Assembly: GCA_001798165.1 (NCBI GenBank)
Contig: MGRL01000069.1
Span: 1-55,658, forward strand
DNA length: 55,658 nucleotides
Direction: 5' to 3'
Source of the DNA: Deltaproteobacteria bacterium RIFCSPHIGHO2_02_FULL_43_33
GTDB lineage: Bacteria; Desulfobacterota; GWC2-55-46; UBA9637
The notes beneath the pieces are model-generated. The model was not told the origin of the DNA. It saw only the letters and a program-made list of their open reading frames with translations, and did no database searches. The number at the start of each line of letters is the position of its first letter. Within the stretch, counting starts at the first letter, position 1. Below, piece after piece: positions 44,499-53,741 of this stretch. The position numbers and the translations under genes are program-made.

Positions 44499-44571
44499 AA
44501 CCGTAAGTCGTAAGTCGTGAATCGTAAGTTGCAAAGATTTTCATTAACTACTTACGACTCACCATTTACGG
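44499..44571. repeat. Heptamer array with inverted arm (CGTAAGT type)
   Basis: CGTAAGT CGTAAGT CGTGAAT CGTAAGT in 7-base steps, answered by ACTTACGACTCACC and TTTACGGT. It lies between tRNA-Gln and prs. Confidence 0.85.
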
Positions 44572-44577
44572 TCTTTC

Positions 44578-44652
44578 TGGCTGGGGCGGGAGGATTCGAA
44601 CCTCCGAATGCAGGAATCAAAATCCTGTGTCTTACCGCTTGACGACGCCCCA
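44578..44652 (-). tRNA. tRNA-Gln (anticodon UUG), CCA encoded
   Basis: Minus-strand cloverleaf: acceptor TGGGGCG/CGCCCCA, discriminator G, anticodon stem-loop CAGGA-TTTTGAT-TCCTG, T arm CGGAGGTTCGAATCCTCCG. CCA follows directly in the genome. It lies between ispE and prs, a common bacterial arrangement, and is enclosed by heptamer arrays. Confidence 0.96.
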
Positions 44653-44654
44653 AA

Positions 44655-44744
44655 AAACCGTGATTCGTGACCGGGATCCGTGACCGTAAGAACAAAAAAT
44701 CCAGAAATATTTTTCACGGTCACGGACAACGGACACGGTTGACG
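44655..44744. repeat. Heptamer array with inverted arm between ispE and tRNA-Gln
   Basis: ACCGTGATTCGTGACC, GGATCCGTGACCG on one side; TTTCACGGTCACGGACAACG and ACACGGTTGACGGT on the other. Confidence 0.85.
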
Positions 44745-44748
44745 GTAT

Positions 44749-45624
44749 TTACAGTCCTTGTGCCGCAAAAACAGCCATCCCTTTAAACGTGTGGTCTTTT
44801 TTTATCTGTTCAAATGCCTTTCTTGCCCTATCTTCATCAAAGAAGATACCAAATACCGTTGGCCCGCTTCCTGACATTAATGCCCCTGTTGCCCCAAAAT
44901 TAAGTAATACTTTCTTTATCTCTTTAATCTCAGGATATTTTCTGACCGTTACTGTTTCAAGGTCATTTACAAGAAGACCCTGAATCTCAATAGGGTCTTT
45001 GGGAAAAACTTTTGAAATAGCTATGTTAATATCCCCTCGGCTTTTTGTCAAGTTTAAATTTTGATATACCCACTGGGTAGAGACAGGAAAGTTAGGATTA
45101 ACCAACACATACCAGAATCTTGGAAGTTCTACCGGCTCAAGAACCTCACCTCTTCCCTTTGCAATGCAGGATTTGTCTATAATAAAGAATGGAATATCTG
45201 AGCCGAGGCTGACGCCAATTTTAATTAAATCCTCTTTTGAAATGTTGGCCGATGTTATCTCATTAAGCGCCTTTAAAACTGTTGCTGCATTGCTGCTTCC
45301 GCCGCCAAGCCCGGCGGCAACAGGGATATTTTTTTTTATTCTTATAGTCAGCCTTTTATTTATGCCGGCAGCTTTAAAAAATGCCGTCGCTGCCTTATAT
45401 GCAAGATTTGTTTTATCTATGGGTATTGAGCTGTTATCGCATTCAACAGAAATGCCCGTCCCTTTCTCTATCTCTAAAATAATCTCATCATAGAGAGAAA
45501 TAGGCTGCATAAGAGATACGATATCGTGATAGCCGTCATCCCTCTTCCTTAAAACTCGTAAGAAAAGATTTACCTTTGCAGGGGATAAAAAGAGGTGGGA
45601 TTGTATATTTCTTTCACTGCTCAC
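44749..45624 (-). CDS. ispE: 4-diphosphocytidyl-2-C-methyl-D-erythritol kinase
   Basis: 291 residues from GTG 45624, 11 bases after the nuoN stop; TTG 45666 is the alternative and overlaps nuoN. Conserved blocks: SPAKVNLFLRVLRKRDDGYH, the GHMP ATP loop PVAAGLGGGSSNAATVLKAL, DIPFFIIDKSCIAKGRGE and ALMSGSGPTVFG. It phosphorylates CDP-methylerythritol in the MEP isoprenoid pathway. The first codons run through an AGCAGGC-type heptamer array (45609-45636), which makes the true start uncertain. Confidence 0.94.
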   Translation of the reverse strand: MSSERNIQSHLFLSPAKVNLFLRVLRKRDDGYHDIVSLMQPISLYDEIILEIEKGTGISVECDNSSIPIDKTNLAYKAATAFFKAAGINKRLTIRIKKNIPVAAGLGGGSSNAATVLKALNEITSANISKEDLIKIGVSLGSDIPFFIIDKSCIAKGRGEVLEPVELPRFWYVLVNPNFPVSTQWVYQNLNLTKSRGDINIAISKVFPKDPIEIQGLLVNDLETVTVRKYPEIKEIKKVLLNFGATGALMSGSGPTVFGIFFDEDRARKAFEQIKKDHTFKGMAVFAAQGL

Positions 45625-45634
45625 TGCCTGCTGC

Positions 45635-47074
45635 TCATCTAAATACCGCCCTTTGGACAAAGTCAATAGCCCACGCAGGCAAAATACCTATAATAATGGT
45701 GCCAAAGGCAGCAATGGCAAGGGCAAGACGTGTGGCACTGGTCTGGGCCACATCAAATTCTCGCGCAGGCTCTTTCATATACATCAGCATAACAATGCGG
45801 ATATAGAAATACGCAGCTATGGCGCTCGCTATTACAGCGATAACAGCAAGGGATATAAACCCTTTATGAATCAGGGCCATGAAGATATAAAACTTGCCGA
45901 CAAAGCCGGCAGTTGGCGGTATGCCTGCAAGGGAAAAGAGAAAAATGAGCATGAGCAAGGCCATGCCTCTATGCACCTTGGCAAGCCCTGTGTAGTCCTC
46001 AATATTTTCGCCGGAGAACCCTCCCTTTCTCATTACGATGATTGCGCCGAATATACCCATATTCATAAAGGTATATATAAATAAATAAAGCATGACGCTG
46101 GCAATTCCATCAGCGCCGCCGGCCACAAAACCCAATAATGCATAACCTGCATGACCGATGCTTGAATATGCCAGCATCCTTTTTATATTCGTCTGAACTA
46201 AGGCCACAACACTGCCGAAAATCATGGTCACAACTGAAATAACCGCCACAATGGCTATCCAGTTGAATGATATTGGCGCCAATGCATGCAGCATAACCCG
46301 TAAAAACACGGCAAATGCCGCTGCCTTTGGACCAACAGACATGAATGCTGTTATAGATGTCGGCGCCCCCTCGTATGTGTCTGGCGCCCACATGTGAAAC
46401 GGAACGGCAGCTACCTTAAACCCAAAACCTGCTATTAAAAAGATGGTTGCAAGAATAAGCGCTGAATCAACCTTCGCGCCGCCCTTTAGGGATGCAGCAA
46501 TATAAGACAACTGAGTCGTTCCTGTAAGGCCATAGATAAGAGATATTCCGTAAAGAAGTATGCCTGATGAAAGGGCGCCGAGGACTATGTATTTCATGGC
46601 CGCCTCATTAGACCGAATATCCTTTCTCATAAAGCCTGTGAGCAGATATACAGGAAGCGCCATAAGCTCAAGCCCCAAATATATGGTAATAAGGTCTGCG
46701 CCAGACGCCATAATCATCATGCCGCTCAAGGCAAAGAGCATTAAAATATAATACTCGCTATGCTCTATATCCTCAATTTTTATATAATTCATAGAAAGAA
46801 GTATGGCTAAAAATGTTGATAGATAAAATATTGTCTTAAAAAATGTAGCAAAGCTGTCTACAACAAACAGCCTGTCAAAGATATAGAGCGGCCTGACTCC
46901 TTCAATCCGCCAGGTCTGTATCGCTGCTATGATTACAACTGCTATGGCCAGATATGCCATAAGGTGCTTTTGCCTTTTTGACAAAAAAAGGTCAACCATC
47001 AGGAGAAGACATGCGGCTGCAATTACGATTATCTCCGGCATGCTGGCTATGATATTTATAATATTAAATTGCAT
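45635..47074 (-). CDS. nuoN: NADH-quinone oxidoreductase subunit N
   Basis: 479 residues, about 14 membrane spans. Typical blocks: GLELMALPVYLLTGFMRKD with the TM5 Glu, AVPFHMWAPDTYEGAPTSIT, MLAYSSIGHAGYALLGFVAG and LAGIPPTAGFVGKFYIF. It is one of the ion-translocating subunits of the membrane arm of complex I. Last nuo gene of the operon, 67 bases after nuoM. Confidence 0.96.
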   Translation of the reverse strand: MQFNIINIIASMPEIIVIAAACLLLMVDLFLSKRQKHLMAYLAIAVVIIAAIQTWRIEGVRPLYIFDRLFVVDSFATFFKTIFYLSTFLAILLSMNYIKIEDIEHSEYYILMLFALSGMMIMASGADLITIYLGLELMALPVYLLTGFMRKDIRSNEAAMKYIVLGALSSGILLYGISLIYGLTGTTQLSYIAASLKGGAKVDSALILATIFLIAGFGFKVAAVPFHMWAPDTYEGAPTSITAFMSVGPKAAAFAVFLRVMLHALAPISFNWIAIVAVISVVTMIFGSVVALVQTNIKRMLAYSSIGHAGYALLGFVAGGADGIASVMLYLFIYTFMNMGIFGAIIVMRKGGFSGENIEDYTGLAKVHRGMALLMLIFLFSLAGIPPTAGFVGKFYIFMALIHKGFISLAVIAVIASAIAAYFYIRIVMLMYMKEPAREFDVAQTSATRLALAIAAFGTIIIGILPAWAIDFVQRAVFR

Positions 47075-47141
47075 AATCCCTCATCTTTTTTAGTCACCTT
47101 AATCCTCTCCTCAAAAGGGGGAGGTAGGATGCCGGGGACGC

Positions 47142-48629
47142 TTATTGCGGCGGTGTAACTGTAATTTGTTTTAACAAATGTTCTGTTGAGGCATGCATCA
47201 CATTCAGAAACGGCTTTGGATAAAGGCCTATCCAGACAACAAAGACAACTAACGCAACCATTGCTATTATCTCCCTCGCATCAAGGTCCCAGACCTCCTT
47301 AAGATGTTCATTGGTAATCTCACCGAGGGCGACCCTTTTATACATGCCGAGGAGATATGCGGCGCCCAATCCGGCGCCCAGAACAGCAACCCCTGCAATT
47401 ACCTTGTTGTAGCCAAATGCCCCTACAATGATAAGCAGTTCGCCTATGAACGAGTTGGTTCCCGGAATCGCCAGAGAAGAGAGCATAAATATGGCAAAAA
47501 ATGTAGTATATACAGGCGCTACCTTGGCAAGCCCGCCATATGCAGAAATCTTTCTGGTGTGTGTCCTTTCATAGATAACGCCAACACACAGGAATAATGC
47601 GCTTGTAGAGATGCCGTGGTTCAGCATCTGCAGAATGCCGCCTTCTATTCCCGTGGTATTATAAACGAATAAGCCCAGGGTTACAAAACCCATGTGGCTG
47701 ACGCTGGAATACGCAACCAGTTTTTTCAGGTCTTCCTGAGCAAGGGCCAGATATCCTCCATAGATAATAGCCACAAGAGAAAGCAGTAGTATCGGCATGG
47801 TAAAGTAATGGGTTGCCTCTGGAAGCATTGGCATGGCAAATCTCAAGAAACCGTATGTCCCCATCTTTAAGAGTATCCCTGCCAGTATTATACTGCCGGC
47901 TGTCGGCGCCTCCACATGCGCATCAGGCAGCCATGTGTGGAACGGAAACATAGGCACCTTAATGGCAAATGCAACAAAGAATGCAAGAAATACCCAGAAC
48001 TGAACTGTGAATGAATAGTTCTGATTCATAAGGCTTAAGATGTCAAAGGTGTTGCCGCCTGCAAAATAAAGAACGATAATACCGACAAGGAGCAGCACGC
48101 TTCCTGCCAATGTATACAGGAAAAATTTAACTGCTGAATATATCCTTCTCTCACCGCCCCAAACACCGATAATAAGATACATGGGGATAAGCATCGCCTC
48201 CCAGAACAGATAAAACAGGAAAAAGTCCAGTGCGCAGAACACCCCTATCATGGCCGTCTGCATCACAAGGATGACAATCATGAACTCCTTCACCTTCTTT
48301 TCTATTGCCTTCCATGAAGCCAGTATGCATATCCAGCCTAAAAGGGCTGTAAGGAATACAAACAGGACGCTTATGCCGTCAATACCCATGTAATAGCTGA
48401 TATTCCATGAAGGTATCCATGAATATCTCTCCACAAACTGCATCTTGTGGGTGGCTGTATTAAAGTAACAGACCAGCGGAAGGGAGACAATAAAATCAAC
48501 CACCGTGAATAAAAGCGCTGTCCATCGGATGTTTACCTCATTCTTCATGAAGAGAATAACAAACGCCCCGACCAGCGGCAGAAAGGTTACAAGGGTTAGT
48601 ATCGGATAATTGTTAAGAAACTCTGTCAA
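47142..48629 (-). CDS. nuoM: NADH-quinone oxidoreductase subunit M
   Basis: 495 residues. FYLFWEAMLIPMYLIIGVWG with the TM5 Glu, KVPMFPFHTWLPDAHVEAPT with the TM7 Lys, LVAYSSVSHMGFVTLG, MLNHGISTSALFLCVGVIYE and IPGTNSFIGELLIIVGAF are NuoM hallmarks. About 14 spans. It is separated from the NuoL-like gene by a decayed DUF433/DUF5615 pair and about 450 bases of repeats, so its expression may need a promoter of its own; none was recognised. Confidence 0.96.
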   Translation of the reverse strand: MTEFLNNYPILTLVTFLPLVGAFVILFMKNEVNIRWTALLFTVVDFIVSLPLVCYFNTATHKMQFVERYSWIPSWNISYYMGIDGISVLFVFLTALLGWICILASWKAIEKKVKEFMIVILVMQTAMIGVFCALDFFLFYLFWEAMLIPMYLIIGVWGGERRIYSAVKFFLYTLAGSVLLLVGIIVLYFAGGNTFDILSLMNQNYSFTVQFWVFLAFFVAFAIKVPMFPFHTWLPDAHVEAPTAGSIILAGILLKMGTYGFLRFAMPMLPEATHYFTMPILLLSLVAIIYGGYLALAQEDLKKLVAYSSVSHMGFVTLGLFVYNTTGIEGGILQMLNHGISTSALFLCVGVIYERTHTRKISAYGGLAKVAPVYTTFFAIFMLSSLAIPGTNSFIGELLIIVGAFGYNKVIAGVAVLGAGLGAAYLLGMYKRVALGEITNEHLKEVWDLDAREIIAMVALVVFVVWIGLYPKPFLNVMHASTEHLLKQITVTPPQ

Positions 48630-48766
48630 ACTTCCTCCTTTTTAATGCAAACTGTAAACTGTTTACAGTGCAGCTATTTATTAGACGTTGTCATCTTGGC
48701 TTTGTTGCCTATTGAGTCAAAGCCAAAAAGGGCGGTTCATTTAATCCCTCTTTTTGTGTCCCTTCA

Positions 48767-49119
48767 TCAAATAATTCTGCTTCTTATCTTTTTTGGAGTG
48801 ATAACAACAAATTTGCCGTATAGAGAAACACCTTGCTCATTGAGAACCTTTATTAAAGAATCTGAAATATTCTTTAGCTCTAACGGTCTGTATCTCAAGA
48901 AAATTACACTTACATTTCTTTATGCGTAAAAACCCACTCTCCAAAATCACTATCCTCTGTCAATAGTAAGGCATCGTGCCGTTTTGCCAACTCTAAAACC
49001 TCTTTATCCTGAATCCCCTGATAATCCTTCAATACGGAGATAACTTCAAAACCCTTACTTATCAAGTCTCTGACCATTCTTAAGTCAACGCTCTCGTCAG
49101 CAAGGATTTTAAGAGGCAA
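48767..49119 (-). pseudogene. DUF5615 PIN-like protein, frameshifted
   Basis: The frame from ATG 49119 gives 69 residues (KILADESVDLRMVRDLISKG, LLLTEDSDFGEWVF) and stops at 48910. The missing second half continues in another frame down to 48767 (VSVIFLRYRPLELKNISDSL, LYGKFVVITPKKIR). Loss of one A in the run before TGTAAG (about 48915) would explain the break. DUF5615 proteins are the presumed toxin of DUF433/DUF5615 pairs. As it stands it lacks the C-terminal third. Confidence 0.75.
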
Positions 49120-49294
49120 TCAATTCCTCCTGAGAAATTACATCCGCAGAGTAAGAAAGGGCTGCTAATATATCTTCCTTTGTCAGATGAGGATAAGCTT
49201 CAATTATATCTTCTACCGTCAGCCCCTCTGATAGTTTCTTCAGAATAAGCTCTACCGTTATCCTTGTGTCTTTAATGATAGGCTTGCCGAGCAT
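49109..49294 (-). CDS. DUF433 antitoxin-like protein, N-terminally damaged
   Basis: 61 residues from the internal ATG 49294: LGKPIIKDTRITVELILKKL, VEDIIEAYPHLTKEDILAAL. Relatives start about 15 residues earlier. The proper start with its GGAGGTAGCAAG site is at 49342, but that frame hits TAA after four codons before continuing as KGRIIADPNI into this protein. Translation may restart at 49294. It overlaps the DUF5615 start by 11 bases, as in intact pairs. Probably a relic with its partner. Confidence 0.7.
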   Translation of the reverse strand: MLGKPIIKDTRITVELILKKLSEGLTVEDIIEAYPHLTKEDILAALSYSADVISQEELIAS

Positions 49295-49667
49295 TATATT
49301 AGGGTCTGCTATTATTCTACCTTTATATTATTGTGGATGCATCTTGCTACCTCCTTAATGTTATTTTATCACTTTCTATCATAGCTCAATAGGTAGAGGC
49401 AGAGGCTTTCACGGGGGCTAAACAAAAAAGCCCGAACAGGAAAATCAGAATGTCCTAATGTTTAAGGTTTTTGTCCCGAAAATCCATATTCAAATCTCCC
49501 CCCTGCTTAATACATGCAGGGGCAGGCTCTAACCCCTCTTTAATAGAGCGGGGGAAGTCATTTATCTCCCCCTTTGTAAAAGGGGGATTAAGGGAGATTT
49601 TTATTCCCCTTTGTGAGTCCGCCTAAGGCGGACTCGTGTGGGTTTCACCTGAAAATACCTCCGAAAA

Positions 49668-49735
49668 TACCCCGTAGCGCTGGGGTTTATCCTCGGCGAT
49701 TCGTTGCCCATAAAGGGCAACGCTACGATTTTCAT
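49668..49735. repeat. Dispersed hairpin repeat, copy 2 (inverted), in a gene-free gap
   Basis: Inverted copy of 34368-34432 (GAAAATCGTAGCG, GTTGCCCTTTATGGGCAAC, GGATAAACCCC on the minus strand). The whole gap 49343-49819 holds no gene; besides this repeat there are hairpins at about 49570-49595 (CCCCCTTTGTAAAAGGGGG) and 49618-49634 (GTCCGCCTAAGGCGGAC). Confidence 0.75.
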
Positions 49736-49819
49736 CCTTCTTTATGAACGAAGGTCATGTGAGTTTCATATATGGTTCGCCGCACTCAGAACAGATTTCT
49801 GCACGGACACAACATTCTG

Positions 49820-51577
49820 CTACCGTATAATAGTGTAAGCAGTAATAATAGCGAGAATACCCAGCACAATGCCGACCGCATAATGCGGGAGCAGTCCTGT
49901 CTGCACCCAACGGACTTTGCCTCCAATAAACATTACAAGGCTGGCTATGCCGTTTACAGCGCCGTCTACAATATATTTATCTATCTTATTGGAGATATCA
50001 GCAACACTATAAAGCGGCCTCAATATCGCTGTATTGGAAAGATTGCTGACAAAGTTTTCATATGCAGCTATGGGCTTGTTTGCAACCCACATAAAGACCT
50101 TCGCGCCTTTTCTGTAAAACCAATCTGTATCTATGGTTATCGCAAGTTCCGGTTTAAGCTTTTTTAAGAGCAAGAAAAAACCGAGCGCAGTGAACATAAG
50201 TATTCCAAGGGAACCTGTTATATGGTCAGGGGTATATGGCTCGAAATGCATAGAATAGGGAAGAAGGTCATATAAGAGACCAGGAAATATACCGATTGCA
50301 ATGCACAAGAATGCAGCTATAGCCATGCCTATAAGCATATTGAGCGGCGGCTCTTTGGCCCGTATCCCCGAATCTTTGCCAAAGAAGGCGTAATAAGGAA
50401 TTTTGAGGGTTGTAGAAAGAAATGTACCTACTGATGCTAAGGTTAAAAGAAGTGTTATAATTGCTCTGTGATCATGATTTGCTGCAGCAATTATCATAGA
50501 CTTGCTTACAAAACCAGCAAAAAGAGGAAAAGCAGAGATGGAAAACCCACCAATTAAATAGAGTATCGTGGTAATAGGCATGGTCTTATGCAGTCCCCCA
50601 AGTTCGGAGAGCTTGTGCTTACCAGTCACATAAATTACAGCGCCGGTTCCCATAAAGAGAAGACCCTTATAGATTATATTTGTAAACGCATGGGCTACAG
50701 ACCCATTCAGGGCCAACGCTGTTCCCATACCCACTCCAGCCACCATGTAGCCAACCTGGCTTAGGATGTGATAAGAGAGAAGCCTTCTCATATTATTTTG
50801 GAGTGTGGCATAGAAAACACCGTAGAAGGCCATTATAGCCCCCAACCAGGTTAGGATTTCTGCCCCTGGAAATACCCTTACCAAGGCATATACCGCAACC
50901 TTAGTTGTAAAAGCAGCCATAAATACTGTACCGGTTATTGTGGCCTCTGGATAGGCGTCAGGCAACCACGCATGGAGCGGCGGCACAGCAGCATTCAGGA
51001 TAAAACCTATGAGGAGGAGATAAAATGCCAGACTGCCGTTCTGCTCAATAGGCCCAAAGAGGATTGAACCTGTATCCATGTAATGAAGGATAATTCCGCC
51101 TAAGAGAAAAAGGCCTCCGGCAATATGAACCATGAGATATCTAAAGCCTGCATCAACTGCCTGCGGATTGCGCTGGATAAAGACCAGATAGACTGAGGCA
51201 AATGCCATTATTTCCCAGAAGATAAAGAGGGAAAAGTAATCGCCCGCAAAGACAACGCCGAGGGAACTGCCCATATACAGGAATGCAGCCACATGTTCGC
51301 CAGGCTTTTCCACATGCAGGGCATAGATCATATTTATAAGAGCAACTATGGTAAAAATATACGCAAATACAACACTGAGCTTATCTACCTTACCCAGGAT
51401 TACATCCCTGCCGATTAGCGTGAATGCCAAGTAGGTGCCGTGAGACATGAACATTACCGCTAAAATAGCAAGGCTGGGTATAAGCACGAGATACACCTGC
51501 CTCACCCTGCCTTTAAGGAAAGGGATTAAGATTGCGCCGAAGATAAGTATTAGCCCTGGATGAATCCAGTCAATCAT
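49820..51577 (-). CDS. NuoL-position antiporter-like subunit of complex I (MrpD-like core, NuoL-like tail)
   Basis: 585 residues from ATG 51577, six bases after GAGG and overlapping the previous stop; ATG 51589 is an alternative. The core resembles MrpD/antiporter subunits: LFIFWEIMAFASVYLVF (TM5 Glu), VPPLHAWLPDAYPEATITGT, FTTKVAVYALVRVF (TM8 Lys), LLSYHILSQVGYMVAG. The TM7 lysine position reads FILNAAVPPLHAW, so Asn replaces Lys. The tail (about 480-585) has the NuoL lateral-helix pattern VDGAVNGIASLVMFIGGKVR then LQTG-like VQTGLLPHYAVGIVLG. It sits where nuoL is expected. Confidence 0.85.
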   Translation of the reverse strand: MIDWIHPGLILIFGAILIPFLKGRVRQVYLVLIPSLAILAVMFMSHGTYLAFTLIGRDVILGKVDKLSVVFAYIFTIVALINMIYALHVEKPGEHVAAFLYMGSSLGVVFAGDYFSLFIFWEIMAFASVYLVFIQRNPQAVDAGFRYLMVHIAGGLFLLGGIILHYMDTGSILFGPIEQNGSLAFYLLLIGFILNAAVPPLHAWLPDAYPEATITGTVFMAAFTTKVAVYALVRVFPGAEILTWLGAIMAFYGVFYATLQNNMRRLLSYHILSQVGYMVAGVGMGTALALNGSVAHAFTNIIYKGLLFMGTGAVIYVTGKHKLSELGGLHKTMPITTILYLIGGFSISAFPLFAGFVSKSMIIAAANHDHRAIITLLLTLASVGTFLSTTLKIPYYAFFGKDSGIRAKEPPLNMLIGMAIAAFLCIAIGIFPGLLYDLLPYSMHFEPYTPDHITGSLGILMFTALGFFLLLKKLKPELAITIDTDWFYRKGAKVFMWVANKPIAAYENFVSNLSNTAILRPLYSVADISNKIDKYIVDGAVNGIASLVMFIGGKVRWVQTGLLPHYAVGIVLGILAIITAYTIIR

Positions 51578-51821
51578 AATAGTCCTCATCTTTCATGAGC
51601 CAGATATGGCCAATGAATTTAGAGACAAAAATAAGCAATACGCATGATATAAACCCATAAAGGGCGCTCCAGCCCGGTATCTTATCCCAAAAAAACTCAA
51701 CGTGCTCGCGATGAACAAGAAAATCTGCGATGACAATAATTGCAAGCGTAATGTAAAGGAGCCTCCAGCGTGTTTTAGCGTTTTGAGAGTCGCCGAAAAA
51801 AAGTACAATTCGTTTTATCAT
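51570..51821 (-). CDS. Small two-helix membrane protein in the nuo operon
   Basis: 83 residues. Two hydrophobic segments (about 20-36 and 53-72) separated by HREHVEFFWDKIPGWSALYG; acidic C terminus MKDEDYYD. Overlaps the next start (ATGATTGA). Not a standard Nuo subunit; its fixed place between two antiporter-like subunits suggests an accessory part of the membrane arm. No family name is given. Confidence 0.75.
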   Translation of the reverse strand: MIKRIVLFFGDSQNAKTRWRLLYITLAIIVIADFLVHREHVEFFWDKIPGWSALYGFISCVLLIFVSKFIGHIWLMKDEDYYD

Positions 51822-51856
51822 CCGCTACCCCCTTTGTTACTTGATTAAGCTGCCAC

Positions 51857-53344
51857 TCACTTAATGCCTACTGCAATTTTTGCCAGCTGCACAAAATAAT
51901 CAGGATATAAACCCACCGCTATAGAGATAATTGCTGTCAGGAATAACGGAATTGCAACCATAGGTATCTCTTTTACATCCTCATTTTCTACGTGATGACC
52001 ATGCCCGCAGCTTCCCTCCTTTTCAAAAAACGCCTTATACGTAATGGGCAAAAAATACCCGGCATTCAAGAGAGAGCTTACAAGAATAATGATAAGAATC
52101 GGTATCTCTTTCGCTTCAATAGAGCCCAATGCGATATACCATTTGCTGATAAAGCCTGCTGCCGGAGGCACGCCAATCATGCTGAGAGAGCCGAGGAAGA
52201 ATGCGGTCATAGTCCACGGCAGCTTCTTCCCTATGCCGGAAAGCTCGCTGATGAGCGTCTTATGCGCTGAGCAATAGATAGCGCCGGCGCAGAAGAATAG
52301 TGTGATTTTTGAAAATGCGTGGCTTGCAATATGCACAATGCCGCCTACGGTGCTAATCGGCGTGAGCAGAACTGCGCCGAGTATTACATAGGAAAGCTGG
52401 CTCACGGTTGAATATGCCAGCCGTGTCTTGAGGTTGTCTGTAGTTAACGCATAGATTGAAGCCATGATAATGGTAAACGAAACTATATATGCAGTGACAA
52501 TACCGAGGTCCAGAGTATGCAAGAGTCCCTGGCCAAACACATTGAGTATAATACGCAATGCGCAGAAAACCCCCATCTTAACAACTGCAACAGCGTGCAA
52601 GAGGGCGCTTACCGGCGTAGGCGCTACCATCGCTGCGGGAAGCCATGCATGAAACGGCATTATGCCTGCCTTGGCAAAACCAAAGAGGTAGCAAAAATAG
52701 ACAATGGTTAAAAGAAGCGGCGAGGCAGATACATTTGCAAGCAATCCTTGCGGCATAAAATCAAGGCTGCCAACGAGATAATATGTTGCTGCAATTGCTA
52801 TGAGCAGGAGTATTTTTGACGTGCCTACCAGGTAAACAATATATTTTTTGCTCCCCTCCCACGACTCCTCAGTCTCCTTGTGATAGACCAGAGGGTAGGT
52901 AATAAGACTCAGGACTTCGTAAAATATAATCAGGGTAAAGAGGTTTGCAGAGAATGCGCCGCCTACTGCTGCTGAGAGGCTTGTTGCAAAACAGGCAAAG
53001 AATCTTGTCTGGCTCTTTTCATGGGCGCTCCGCATGTATCCGACAGAATAGACAGATGCAAATATCCAGAGCAGTGACGAGATGGTAGCGAATACCATTC
53101 CAAGGGCATCTACCTTGAATTTAAAGTCTATGCCTGGAAGAATGGTAAATAAATTTAATTCAATGCTGCCGCCGGACAGAATAATCGGGGCCATAGAGGC
53201 TACTATCAGAAATTTGATAATGGCAGCTATAAACGAGGCCGTGTCGCGCACATTTGGCTTTTTATCAAGGGCCAATATTAAAAATGCGGTCAAGAGCGAA
53301 ACGAGAACAGCCAGAAGCGGTCTTATTGAATAAATTGTCTCCAT
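51857..53344 (-). CDS. Extra MrpD/NuoM-like antiporter subunit in the nuo operon
   Basis: 495 residues, about 14 spans. LFTLIIFYEVLSLITYPLVY (TM5 Glu), GFAKAGIMPFHAWLPAAMVA (TM7 Lys), HAVAVVKMGVFCALRII (TM8 Lys), RLAYSTVSQLSYVILG and SMIGVPPAAGFISKWYIA match monovalent cation/H+ antiporter subunit D. All charged residues for ion transfer are present. It lies between nuoK and the NuoL-like gene, so complex I may have four antiporter-like subunits. A His-rich loop (SCGHGHHVENED) near residue 445 is unusual. Confidence 0.88.
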   Translation of the reverse strand: METIYSIRPLLAVLVSLLTAFLILALDKKPNVRDTASFIAAIIKFLIVASMAPIILSGGSIELNLFTILPGIDFKFKVDALGMVFATISSLLWIFASVYSVGYMRSAHEKSQTRFFACFATSLSAAVGGAFSANLFTLIIFYEVLSLITYPLVYHKETEESWEGSKKYIVYLVGTSKILLLIAIAATYYLVGSLDFMPQGLLANVSASPLLLTIVYFCYLFGFAKAGIMPFHAWLPAAMVAPTPVSALLHAVAVVKMGVFCALRIILNVFGQGLLHTLDLGIVTAYIVSFTIIMASIYALTTDNLKTRLAYSTVSQLSYVILGAVLLTPISTVGGIVHIASHAFSKITLFFCAGAIYCSAHKTLISELSGIGKKLPWTMTAFFLGSLSMIGVPPAAGFISKWYIALGSIEAKEIPILIIILVSSLLNAGYFLPITYKAFFEKEGSCGHGHHVENEDVKEIPMVAIPLFLTAIISIAVGLYPDYFVQLAKIAVGIK

Positions 53345-53346
53345 AT

Positions 53347-53411
53347 ATCCGTTGTCCGTGTCCGTTGTCCGTGTCCGTGTTTTTCACGGTTCACGGTCAC
53401 GGAACACGGTC
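53347..53411. repeat. Heptamer array with inverted arm inside the nuo operon
   Basis: CCGTTGTCCGTGTCCGTTG and CCGTGTCCGTGT face TTCACGGTTCACGGTCACGG. It lies between nuoK and the extra antiporter gene. Confidence 0.88.
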
Positions 53412-53416
53412 TTTCG

Positions 53417-53719
53417 CTATCCTCTCATCGTTGTAATTTCATCTACATTCACCGTAGCCCTGTTCCTTACAAGGGCGACTAATATGCTTAAGGCAACAGC
53501 CGCCTCAGCAGCAGCAACAGTAATGACGAATACAGAAAACATCTGGCCGCGGATATCCTGTAAATAATAAGAAAAGGCCACAAGGTTGATATTCACAGAA
53601 TTTAATATAAGCTCTATGGACATTAAAATAATAAGAAAGTTTCTGCGCAAAAGCACACCGGCAACGCCTATGATAAAAAGCGTAGAGCTTAGGATAATAT
53701 ACCATGACAAAGGAATCAT
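53417..53719 (-). CDS. nuoK: NADH-quinone oxidoreductase subunit K
   Basis: 100 residues, three membrane helices. [38 protein letters not shown] (Glu in TM2) and [20 protein letters not shown] (Glu in TM3) are the hallmark segments; the Glu residues belong to the proton path. Minus strand, after nuoJ. Confidence 0.97.
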   Translation of the reverse strand: MIPLSWYIILSSTLFIIGVAGVLLRRNFLIILMSIELILNSVNINLVAFSYYLQDIRGQMFSVFVITVAAAEAAVALSILVALVRNRATVNVDEITTMRG

Positions 53720-53741
53720 AAGTCGCTTCGCTCCATTTTGG

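Noticed and set aside
48910-49294. Functional toxin-antitoxin module
   Set aside because: Both genes carry disabling changes (early TAA; one-base loss), so it is listed as a relic.
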